This document shows, in pieces, positions 1 through 5,299 of a DNA stretch of 17,481 nt. The first letter of the stretch is position 1, and every line of letters begins with the position of its first letter. Source of the stretch: JAICUY01 sp038250515. GTDB taxonomy: Bacteria; Chloroflexota; Limnocylindria; QHBO01. Below the pieces are notes generated by a model. That model worked only from the letters and a program-made list of their open reading frames with translations. It ran no database searches and had not been told where the DNA came from. Both the position numbers and the translations under genes were made by a program. Location of the stretch: positions 1 to 17,481 of the forward strand of contig JBBSCG010000040.1 of NCBI GenBank assembly GCA_038250515.1, read 5' to 3'.

Positions 1-2
1 CA

Positions 3-401
3 TACGACGGCTACTGGGAGCAGCGCGGCTGGACGAAGGAGGCGGTCGTCAAGACGATGTCACGCCTCGACGCGCCCGCCTCGGGCGCCCCACTCGACCG
101 CCGTCAGCCTATCCAACTTGCGGGCATCGCTTTTGCCGGCGACCGCGGCATTCAGCGCGTGGAGCTGCAGCTCGGCGATGACGCGGGGTGGGTGGCGGCA
201 GAGTTGGACCCGCCTGTCGGCGAGACCACGGCCAGCGTATGGCGCTTCTGGCGCCACACTTGGCAGCCGTCCCGCGCGGGCAGCTACAACATCCGGGTGC
301 GGGCGATCGACGACGACGGGGAGGTCCAGTCGGCGCAGGTATCAGGGACGCTTCCCGACGGCGCATCCGGCTACGATGGGACCAGCTACACGGTCAGCTG
401 A
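3..401 (+). CDS. Molybdopterin-dependent oxidoreductase (sulfite oxidase family), C-terminal fragment
   Basis: The 5' end lies outside the window; 132 C-terminal residues are visible, ending in TGA. The segment starts YDGYWEQRGWTKEAVVKTMS and continues as a beta-rich region (QLAGIAFAGDRGIQRVEL, later GSYNIRVRAIDDDGEVQ). This is the layout of the Mo-co oxidoreductase dimerisation domain, an immunoglobulin-like fold that closes sulfite-oxidase-type enzymes. In the family, the missing upstream part holds the Mo-pterin site. The substrate cannot be told from this fragment; many bacterial members act in the periplasm or on the cell surface. The gene is convergent with fabI and overlaps its stop by 8 bases, so there is no room for a terminator between them. 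Family assignment is fairly sure; the specific enzyme is unknown. Confidence 0.75.
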   Translation, partial: YDGYWEQRGWTKEAVVKTMSRLDAPASGAPLDRRQPIQLAGIAFAGDRGIQRVELQLGDDAGWVAAELDPPVGETTASVWRFWRHTWQPSRAGSYNIRVRAIDDDGEVQSAQVSGTLPDGASGYDGTSYTVS

Positions 402-1179
402 CGCGGATGTCGGTCCCCATGGCGTGGTAGCCGCCGTCGACGTGGATCAGCTCGCCCGAAGTCATTGCGGCCCAGTCGCTCAACAGGAAGCACACCATCT
501 GGCCCACCGGGGTCGCATCGGTGAATGACCAGCCCAGGGGAGCGCGGTTGAGCCATTTGTCGGCGATCTGATCGAAGCCCGGGATCGACTTGCCGGCCAT
601 GGTGCGGATCGGACCGGCCGAGACGGTGTTGACCCGGATGTGGAACTCGCCAAGGTCGCGGGCAAGGTAGCGGCTGACCGCCTCCAGCCCCGCCTTCGAG
701 ACGCCCATCCAGTCGTAGATCGGCCACGCGTAGCGACCATCAAAGTCGAGGCTCACCACCGAGCCGGCGCCCGCCGCCTTCATCGGCTCGAGAAGCCCGA
801 CCGTCAGCGCCTTGAGCGAATAGGCCGATGTCTGGAAGGCCGTCGCCACGCTCTCCCAGGGCGTGTTCAGGAAGTTCCCGCCGAGCGCGTCACCCGGCGC
901 GAAAGCGATGGCGTGCACCAGGCCGTCGAGGCGGCCCCATCGGTCCATGACCGCCGTGCTGACAGCCGCGACGTCCTCGGGGTTGTTGACGTCCATCTGC
1001 ATGACGTCGGGCGGATTCGGCAGCCGGCGTGCCACCCGCTCGGTCAGCCGCACGCCCCGCCCGACGTTGGTCAGCAGGATCTCAGCACCGGCCTCCTGCG
1101 CGACCCTGGCGACCGCGAACGCGATGCTGTCGTCGGTCAGCACGCCAGTGATGAGCAGCTTCTTGCCTTCGAGCAGCAC
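394..1179 (-). CDS. fabI: Enoyl-[acyl-carrier-protein] reductase (NADH), FabI/InhA type
   Basis: A 261-aa short-chain dehydrogenase/reductase that reduces trans-2-enoyl-ACP in the last step of each fatty-acid elongation cycle in the cytoplasm. The nucleotide-binding start GKKLLITGVLTDDSIAFAVA (residues about 6-25) has the FabI-type glycine/SIA pattern. The catalytic pair is Tyr155 and Lys162 in IYDWMGVSKAGLE, with the Y-x6-K spacing of FabI/InhA rather than the Y-x3-K of ordinary SDRs. The wording around it (YDWMGVSKAGLEAVSRYLAR) is close to mycobacterial InhA. The GTG start at 1179 is chosen because AGGAGG lies six bases upstream and the length fits the family. The frame is open further upstream, but those extra residues look like leader translation. 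A TACAAT -10 box lies at 1233-1238. Confidence 0.93.
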   Translation of the reverse strand: MLLEGKKLLITGVLTDDSIAFAVARVAQEAGAEILLTNVGRGVRLTERVARRLPNPPDVMQMDVNNPEDVAAVSTAVMDRWGRLDGLVHAIAFAPGDALGGNFLNTPWESVATAFQTSAYSLKALTVGLLEPMKAAGAGSVVSLDFDGRYAWPIYDWMGVSKAGLEAVSRYLARDLGEFHIRVNTVSAGPIRTMAGKSIPGFDQIADKWLNRAPLGWSFTDATPVGQMVCFLLSDWAAMTSGELIHVDGGYHAMGTDIRVS

Positions 1180-1232
1180 GCGGATCCTCCTGATTCCCTC
1201 ACGGACCGTTGCGCGCCGCAGCACGCCGGCCG

Positions 1233-1238
1233 ATTGTA
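1233..1238 (-). promoter_or_regulatory. Probable -10 box (TACAAT) of fabI
   Basis: Read on the minus strand this is TACAAT, one change from the TATAAT consensus. It would give a 5' leader of about 45-50 bases before the GTG at 1179. No convincing -35 hexamer stands 16-18 bases upstream, where the sequence is very GC-rich. The call rests on the -10 match and position alone. Confidence 0.45.
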
Positions 1239-1240
1239 CT

Positions 1241-1254
1241 CGCGACCAGTCGCG
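1241..1254. promoter_or_regulatory. Inverted repeat CGCGAC-CA-GTCGCG, possible operator
   Basis: This is a perfect 6-bp inverted repeat with a two-base centre. It lies directly upstream of the fabI -10 box in the divergent gap between fabI and the 1304 gene, where a bound protein could affect either promoter. In such GC-rich DNA a repeat of this size can occur by chance. No regulator is encoded nearby. Confidence 0.3.
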
Positions 1255-1303
1255 GGTCGGCGACAGGCGGCCGTGCCCGCATCGGGCTATGCTCGGGAAC
1301 GCC

Positions 1304-1759
1304 ATGATGGTTCATCTGTACGATTACGCGGTGCCCGTCGCCGACGCGGCGGCGAGCGTTCCGAACCTGCGCGAGAAGCTCGCCGACCTGCCCGAGGCCG
1401 ACCGAAAGGCGCTGCTCACCGGGCTCTTTCGACCGGAGCGCATCCCCGGAACCATGGAGCGCCTCTCAACGATGGTTGCCGATCTCGACGCCAGCTTCGC
1501 CGACCTGCTGGCGCTGCTCGACAACGGCGCCCGCAAGCGCAGCTTCGTGGCGATCGACGAGGCCAAGGCCATCCTGGACCGATACCTCCCGCCGGAAGCG
1601 GTCAGCGACACCCACGACTGGGACGTGGCCCGGCTGCACGAGCCGTACGGCGACGGCAGCTATCACGGGAAGCTGCTGAAGCGCACGCGCAAGCAGCTGC
1701 GATCGGTGAGCGATCGGAAGGCGTTGACCACCCCGTTTCTCTTCCGCAGGGAGTGGTGA
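1304..1759 (+). CDS. Conserved-looking hypothetical protein, 151 aa
   Basis: I do not recognise this protein. It opens MMVHLYDYAVPVADAAASVP and is mostly amphipathic helix in its first two thirds (NLREKLADLPEADRKALLTG, later MERLSTMVADLDASFADLLA). It ends in a basic tail (HGKLLKRTRKQLRSVSDRKA). There is no signal peptide, membrane segment or cysteine cluster, so it is probably cytosolic. Two ATG codons stand at 1304 and 1307 and another at 1289; no clear SD selects among them. TATGCT at 1288-1293 could be a -10 box ten bases before 1304, giving a very short leader. The gene is divergent from fabI and is followed without a gap by a small membrane-protein frame, so the two are likely co-transcribed. 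Confidence 0.6.
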   Translation: MMVHLYDYAVPVADAAASVPNLREKLADLPEADRKALLTGLFRPERIPGTMERLSTMVADLDASFADLLALLDNGARKRSFVAIDEAKAILDRYLPPEAVSDTHDWDVARLHEPYGDGSYHGKLLKRTRKQLRSVSDRKALTTPFLFRREW

Positions 1760-1760
1760 G

Positions 1761-1910
1761 CTGAGCCGCCGTTCAGGCCGCGGCTCGAAGCGCCGCCGGA
1801 CCTACCAGCCGCTGCCCGAGCACCGGGGCCAATGGGGAGCGAAGCTGCTCATTGGGTTCGTGGGGCTGGCGCTGTTCATCGGTGTCATCGCGATCGCCTT
1901 CAGCCGCTGA
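1761..1910 (+). CDS. Small single-span membrane protein, 49 aa, probable CTG start
   Basis: The frame has a very basic N-terminus (SRRSGRGSKRRRTYQPLPEH), then WGAK and one hydrophobic helix LLIGFVGLALFIGVIAIAF (about residues 29-47), ending SR-stop. The positive-inside rule predicts a cytosolic N-terminus. No ATG, GTG or TTG is available in frame near the front. The best start is CTG at 1761, seven bases after GGGAG (1749-1753) and two bases after the upstream gene's TGA, so translation may be coupled. Basic head plus C-terminal helix is common among small high-GC membrane proteins and is unlikely to arise by chance here. Function is unknown; the CTG start is inference. Confidence 0.5.
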   Translation: MSRRSGRGSKRRRTYQPLPEHRGQWGAKLLIGFVGLALFIGVIAIAFSR

Positions 1911-1946
1911 CGCTCTGCGATTGCCGGGCGCGCGTCGGTCTGAGGG

Positions 1947-2390
1947 TCAGTCCAGGCGCAACGGCCGGACCGTCATGACCTCGTTGACGCGGCCCTCCCA
2001 TTCTTCGCGCGGCGCGTCGCAGTACAGCTCGATCTCGTTGCCGTCGGGATCGGCGGTATAGAGGCTGCGGGTCACCCCGTGATCGGCTGCCCCTTTCAGC
2101 AGGCCACGCTCGCCCAGCAGCGCATTCGCCTTCAGGACGGCCTCCCAGTCGGCGAGCTGGATCGCCACGTGGTACAGGCCCACGGCGCTCGCCAGCGGCG
2201 AGGGAGCCTGGTCGCCGACGCGCAGCAGGCCGAGGTCATGGTGGTTCTCGCCGGTGGCGGTCAAGAAGATCATCACGTTGCTCATCTCGCTGACCACGCG
2301 GAAGCCCAGCAGGTCGCGATAGAACGCAAGCGACCGATCGAGGTCGCGGACCTTGAGCACGACGTGCCCCACGCGCAACGGCTGCAGCAT
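1947..2390 (-). CDS. VOC-superfamily protein (glyoxalase/extradiol dioxygenase fold)
   Basis: The 147-aa protein has the paired beta-alpha-beta-beta-beta modules of the vicinal oxygen chelate fold. Module one is GHVVLKVRDLDRSLAFYRDL (about residues 8-27) and module two is LYHVAIQL (72-79) through DPDGNEIELYCD (114-125). The expected metal ligands are present: His9, His74 and Glu121 in the IEL motif, so it is probably a metal-dependent enzyme. The pattern resembles catechol-2,3-dioxygenase-like and glyoxalase-like proteins, but the substrate cannot be read from the sequence. The ATG at 2390 lies seven bases after a TAGCAT box, which suggests a leaderless message; no SD is present. It is convergent with the small membrane gene ending at 1910. 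Confidence 0.85.
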   Translation of the reverse strand: MLQPLRVGHVVLKVRDLDRSLAFYRDLLGFRVVSEMSNVMIFLTATGENHHDLGLLRVGDQAPSPLASAVGLYHVAIQLADWEAVLKANALLGERGLLKGAADHGVTRSLYTADPDGNEIELYCDAPREEWEGRVNEVMTVRPLRLD

Positions 2391-2397
2391 GCGGCCG

Positions 2398-2403
2398 ATG
2401 CTA
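2398..2403 (-). promoter_or_regulatory. Probable -10 box (TAGCAT), leaderless arrangement for the VOC gene
   Basis: On the minus strand TAGCAT is followed by seven bases and then the ATG at 2390. A transcript starting the usual distance after the -10 would begin at or within a base of the start codon. The absence of an SD upstream of this ATG agrees with that. No good -35 is visible. Confidence 0.4.
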
Positions 2404-2416
2404 CTCCAGCGGGTCG

Positions 2417-3079
2417 TCAGCCGAGGTGGATGGTGACCCGTACGACGCCCATCACGCGGCGATCACCGTCGCTGATTGCGGCCCAGGCTTCCAGTGAGAG
2501 ATCCGCGACCTTTTGGTTGGCCGTGCCCCAGTAACAGGCGCAGTAGTCGACGACCGGCAGACGGGCGCATCGATCGGCGCAGATGGTGACGTAGCGTGCG
2601 GCGGGCGGTGCGTCGTAGTGACCGCCAAGCGCGCCGGGGAGGGCAACCACGGCCTGACCTCGATAGCCACGCGAGCAGCAGTAATAGGTCGCCTTGCCGC
2701 TGATCGTGTCGCCGATCATCGGCGGAGGCGCGACGCTTCGAGTGCGTTGCTTCGGCGCCGGCGTCGACCGCGGCGTCGGGATGGGCGCGAACTGCGCGGA
2801 GAACGAAAGACTGGCGGGCGTCGGAAGGGCGGATGCGACCGCGAGCGCCTCCGCGGCGACGGGTTGCGCGACCTCCGCCAACGTCAGCCTCGCCGAGCGC
2901 TCACGCCCCGCGAACAGCGTGCGCGGGGCGCTGGAGGTGGGGCGTTCGACTGCCCTGAGGAGCTGCGCAGTCACGGCGCTGATGGGCGTCGCCGAACGAG
3001 TCGCGACGGGCGCGAGCAGACCGATCCCGACGGCGCTGAGGATGATCAGGACGGCGACTCGCCGCAGGAGCTCCAGCAA
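2417..3079 (-). CDS. Secreted RlpA-like double-psi beta-barrel protein
   Basis: A 220-aa exported protein. Residues 1-30 form a signal/anchor helix (RRVAVLIILSAVGIGLLAPV), 31-85 are Ala-rich, 86-120 are a Pro/Thr linker (PIPTPRSTPAPK), and about 127-220 form a double-psi beta-barrel. The barrel starts ISGKATYYCCSRGYRGQAVV and carries PVVDYCACYWG and KVADLSLEAWAAI, matching the Asp-containing strands of RlpA/expansin-like domains (Asp178, Asp193). Six cysteines (134, 135, 167, 171, 180, 182) suggest disulfides outside the cell. RlpA proteins bind or cleave peptidoglycan glycans; activity here is inferred. The TTG start at 3079 is preceded by GAGG seven bases upstream and lies 12 bases after the rpf-like stop, so they form an operon. 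Its N-terminal half is paralogous to that of the neighbour. Confidence 0.75.
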   Translation of the reverse strand: MLELLRRVAVLIILSAVGIGLLAPVATRSATPISAVTAQLLRAVERPTSSAPRTLFAGRERSARLTLAEVAQPVAAEALAVASALPTPASLSFSAQFAPIPTPRSTPAPKQRTRSVAPPPMIGDTISGKATYYCCSRGYRGQAVVALPGALGGHYDAPPAARYVTICADRCARLPVVDYCACYWGTANQKVADLSLEAWAAISDGDRRVMGVVRVTIHLG

Positions 3080-3091
3080 TGTGGAACCTCG

Positions 3092-3718
3092 CTACAGCAG
3101 GCCGAGCTTCGCGGCGCAGGCAGGCCACGGCGAGTAGCCACGTGCGGCGCGCAGGCGCTCTGCCACGGCGATCTGCTCCTCGCGGCTGGCGAGGTCGGGC
3201 CGCGAGGCATACGCCGTGCCGCCGTAGCCGGCCCACGTGCCGAGACCGAACTGCAGCCCACCGTAGTAGCCGTTTCCAGTGTTGATCGACCAATTCCCGC
3301 CGGACTCGCATTGCGCCAGGCGATCCCATACGGCGCCGCCGGAGATCGCGGGTGGCTTCGCGGGAACCGTGGGTTTCGACGCAGGCTTCGGTGTGGCCCT
3401 GGGCGTCGGAATCACCTGGAACTGCGCCTCGAGAGCCACGCTCGTCGGCGCTGGCAGGCCCGCCTCATGATCCAGCGCCTCAGCGGCGATGAGCGGCCGG
3501 CCACCCTCCAACGACTCTGACGAGGAGCGGTCGCGACCGGACAGCAGGCTGCGTGGTGCGGTGCTCAGAGGTGCCGCTGCCGCATCGGCCACGTCGAGCA
3601 GGTGATCCACTTCAGGGGTCACCGCGGTGGCGGAGCGCGCGGCCAGAGGGGCCAGCAGGCCGATTCCGGCGGCGCTGACGACGATCAGCACGGCAGCACG
3701 CCGCAGCAGGTCGAGCAA
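3092..3718 (-). CDS. Resuscitation-promoting-factor-like transglycosylase
   Basis: A 208-aa exported protein with an N-terminal hydrophobic helix (LRRAAVLIVVSAAGIGLLAP), an Ala-rich region, a Pro/Lys linker (IPTPRATPKPASKP) and a C-terminal Rpf domain at about 129-208. The domain contains WDRLAQCESGGNWSINTGNG followed by YYGGLQFGLGTW, REEQIAVAERL and SPWPACAAKLGL. Glu138 in CESGG corresponds to the catalytic glutamate of Rpf proteins, and Cys137/Cys201 to their conserved disulfide. The family cleaves peptidoglycan glycan strands and promotes regrowth of dormant cells. TTG at 3718 is chosen because GAGG lies six bases upstream and the start aligns with the downstream paralogue (MLDLLRRAAVL versus MLELLRRVAVL). 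The frame is open 22 codons further, but those residues are not signal-like. Confidence 0.88.
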   Translation of the reverse strand: MLDLLRRAAVLIVVSAAGIGLLAPLAARSATAVTPEVDHLLDVADAAAAPLSTAPRSLLSGRDRSSSESLEGGRPLIAAEALDHEAGLPAPTSVALEAQFQVIPTPRATPKPASKPTVPAKPPAISGGAVWDRLAQCESGGNWSINTGNGYYGGLQFGLGTWAGYGGTAYASRPDLASREEQIAVAERLRAARGYSPWPACAAKLGLL

Positions 3719-3765
3719 TAGAATCCTCAGCGTAGCGTGGTCGGTCCGCCAGCCAGGCTGTCCAC

Positions 3766-3779
3766 ATGCCGTACGGCAT
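3766..3779. promoter_or_regulatory. Perfect 14-bp palindrome ATGCCGTACGGCAT upstream of the rpf-like operon
   Basis: The palindrome lies about 48 bases upstream of the TTG at 3718 and about 115 bases upstream of the LOG-gene ATG, in the only gap between these divergent units. That is a typical place for a dimeric repressor or activator site. No regulator is encoded beside it, so the role is inference. Confidence 0.4.
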
Positions 3780-3892
3780 TGCACCCTTTGGCGACGGGGT
3801 CAGCCTACCATTCGTCTGCGATCGTGTCGAGGCCAGACCGCGCGCTCTGGCGCGCCAGGGATCGCTCAGTCAACCGAAATGAGGAACCGCTC

Positions 3893-4696
3893 ATGACCTC
3901 TCGCAACCACGACAAGGAAGGACGCCGCAGCGGCCCGGTCGTCATGCGCGGGCCGCAGAAGCGGCCGACCGAAGACCAGCGCCTGCTGCAGGAAACGGCT
4001 GATGCCGACTTCCTGCATACCGATACCTGGCGCGCGCTGCGCATCCTGGGTGAGTTCGTCGAAGGCTTCGACACGCTGGCGAGCGTCGGCCCGGCGGTGA
4101 CCATCTTCGGATCGGCGCGCGTGCCACGCGGCGATCCGTATTACCGCACCGCTCGGAAGCTCGCCTCGAGGCTCGTGAAGGACGGCTTCGCGATCATCAC
4201 CGGCGGGGGACCCGGAATCATGGAGGCCGCCAACCGCGGCGCGCAGGATGCCGGTGGCCTCTCCATCGGCTGCAATATCGAGCTGCCCTTCGAGCAGGGC
4301 CTCAACGACTACGTCGACCTCGGCATGGAGTTCCGCTACTTCTTCGTGCGCAAGACCATGTTCATGAAGTACGCCGAGGCGTTCTGCATCTTCCCGGGCG
4401 GCTTCGGCACGCTCGACGAGCTGTTCGAGTCGTTGACCCTGATCCAGACCGGCAAGGTCGAGCACTTCCCGGTCGTGCTGTTCGGCACCAAATACTGGCA
4501 GGGGCTGGTCGACTGGATCGAGAAGCAGCCGCTCGACGAGGGCAAGATCGCGCCGGCTGATCTCAACCTGTTCACCCTGACCGATGACATCGAGGAGGCG
4601 GCGGCCACGATCCTGATGCGCCACAAAGCGCATGTCGAGGCGGAGCGCAGCCAACGCGCGACGGAGCAGGCCCTCAAGCAGGCCCAGTCGCGGTAG
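3893..4696 (+). CDS. LOG-family protein (TIGR00730-type Rossmann fold)
   Basis: A 267-aa cytosolic protein of the lysine-decarboxylase-like/LOG superfamily. Landmarks are VTIFGSARVPRGDPYY (about 69-84), the nucleotide-binding GGGPGIMEAANRGA (104-117), FFVRKTMFMKYAEAF (150-164) and the signature PGGFGTLDE (168-176). LOG proteins remove ribose 5'-phosphate from nucleoside 5'-monophosphates such as cytokinin nucleotides or AMP; the conserved Arg/Lys of VRK and the Glu of the signature are the expected active-site residues. The physiological substrate in free-living bacteria is generally unclear. ATG at 3893 has GAGG eight bases upstream (3881-3884), and the first 40 residues are a charged, weakly conserved extension. 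The gene stands alone and is divergent from the rpf-like operon. Confidence 0.9.
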   Translation: MTSRNHDKEGRRSGPVVMRGPQKRPTEDQRLLQETADADFLHTDTWRALRILGEFVEGFDTLASVGPAVTIFGSARVPRGDPYYRTARKLASRLVKDGFAIITGGGPGIMEAANRGAQDAGGLSIGCNIELPFEQGLNDYVDLGMEFRYFFVRKTMFMKYAEAFCIFPGGFGTLDELFESLTLIQTGKVEHFPVVLFGTKYWQGLVDWIEKQPLDEGKIAPADLNLFTLTDDIEEAAATILMRHKAHVEAERSQRATEQALKQAQSR

Positions 4697-4697
4697 T

Positions 4698-4715
4698 TAC
4701 CGCACAAAGGCGGTA
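4698..4715. other. Small hairpin TACCGC-6-GCGGTA after the LOG gene
   Basis: A perfect 6-bp inverted repeat begins two bases after the LOG-gene stop. No T-run follows on the plus strand, so it is at best a weak or factor-assisted 3' end. Confidence 0.3.
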
Positions 4716-4737
4716 GCAGGTCCGGGCGGTCGGCACG

Positions 4738-4765
4738 AAAAAGCGGCCGGGTGGAGCCGGCCGCT
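4738..4765 (-). terminator. Intrinsic terminator of the 24-aa peptide gene
   Basis: On the minus strand AGCGGCCGG and CCGGCCGCT form a 9-bp stem around a six-base loop, followed directly by five T. It lies about 28 bases after the stop of the small peptide gene. The A-run on the plus side gives no T-tract for the LOG gene, so the element is directional. Confidence 0.75.
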
Positions 4766-4792
4766 CATATCGGTTTGTCTGACACCTGTGCT

Positions 4793-4867
4793 CTAGCCGA
4801 TGACGCCGAGAATCCACAGGATGATCAGAATCAGAATGATCGTTCCGACGATCCCCAAGCCGAACAT
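4793..4867 (-). CDS. 24-aa hydrophobic membrane peptide
   Basis: The peptide starts MFGLGIVGTIILILIILWIL, ends GVIG, and is one uninterrupted transmembrane helix with no charged residue. The ATG at 4867 is preceded by AAGGAG six bases upstream, and an intrinsic terminator follows the stop. That gives a complete small transcription unit, good support for a real gene at this size. It resembles the very short Ile/Leu-rich peptides annotated as lmo0937-like or DUF3309-like, but is shorter and cannot be assigned. It could be a type I toxin-like peptide, a complex subunit or a membrane stabiliser. The same frame stays open upstream as far as 5050, but the SD selects 4867. Confidence 0.6.
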   Translation of the reverse strand: MFGLGIVGTIILILIILWILGVIG

Positions 4868-5130
4868 GGCGGTCTCCTTGTGTGCGTTACAAGGGTTTCG
4901 ACTACGCAAAACCCATGCCAAGGTCTCCTGGGGACGGCTCGCGGACCGGCGGCCAGGTGGCGCTCTCATCGGCTCGCGCCAGGCCGATCTCGACATGACT
5001 GCTCTGACCTTTGCTGAGGGGGAGCGGCAGTTGTCACCACAGGATCGCATTCGGGCCTTGCCACCGGGTCCGCAAGTCCGCAGCGCAGGCGTGCTAAAGG
5101 GCGGTGGGCGGGGTCAAGCAAACTGCGTAC
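4868..5130. other. Non-coding stretch, no recognised gene
   Basis: The first 50 bases hold the leader of the 24-aa peptide gene. For the remainder I see no SD-supported frame and no recognisable protein. It was searched for the 5' half of a tmRNA belonging to the tRNA-like end at 5131-5158; none was found (see rejected items). Confidence 0.4.
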
Positions 5131-5158
5131 ACGGGTTCGATTCCCATCGTCGCCTCCA
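5131..5158 (+). other. tRNA/tmRNA-like 3' end (T-arm and acceptor strand), possible attachment-site remnant
   Basis: ACGGG-TTCGATT-CCC is a textbook T-stem and T-loop. It is followed by CGCCTCCA, which resembles the 3' acceptor of many tmRNA genes. Compared with a canonical end (CCCGT-CGCCTCC-A) there appear to be about three extra bases (ATC) after CCC, so the T-stem no longer closes cleanly. No matching 5' acceptor strand or GGTTTCGAC-type 5' half was found upstream. A strong terminator-like hairpin follows 20 bases later. The likeliest reading is a fragment left by integration at a tmRNA or tRNA gene; a degenerate RNA gene is the alternative. Confidence 0.4.
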
Positions 5159-5178
5159 TTAGTCTGAGCGTGTGAAGA

Positions 5179-5210
5179 GGGCCGGATTCCCGTTATTGGG
5201 AGTCCGGCCC
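5179..5210 (+). terminator. Strong hairpin, probable terminator after the tRNA-like 3' end
   Basis: A 13-bp stem (GGGCCGGATTCCC with GGGAGTCCGGCCC, one T·G wobble) closes on a six-base loop GTTATT. The tail GTTCGTTG is only moderately T-rich. Its position after the tRNA-like end fits an RNA-gene terminator; it also insulates the phosphoesterase gene at 5300. Confidence 0.55.
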
Positions 5211-5299
5211 GTTCGTTGCTGCCTAGTTTGCAGCCTAACTCTCGCGCGCTGACCTGCTTGCGCTGCGCCCTATCAGGCTAGACGTGGCAAGGTGGCGCC

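Noticed and set aside
640..1764. Long plus-strand open frame across fabI and the 1304 gene
   Set aside because: Antisense and out-of-frame reading of high-GC genes; Arg/Pro/Ala-rich, no motifs, while fabI opposite is unambiguous.
4890..5158. A complete tmRNA gene ending at 5158; GTTTCGAC at about 4893 looks like the conserved 5' motif
   Set aside because: No 5' acceptor strand pairing with CGCCTCC or CGTCGCC precedes it, no tag frame was found, and GTTTCGAC falls in the leader of the opposite-strand peptide gene. GGGGACG at 4931 pairs 6 of 7 but lacks the D-loop motif and gives an RNA that is too short.
4995..5159. Plus-strand frame MTALTFAEGERQLSPQDRIR across the tRNA-like end
   Set aside because: No SD, no recognisable domain, and it runs through the T-arm sequence.
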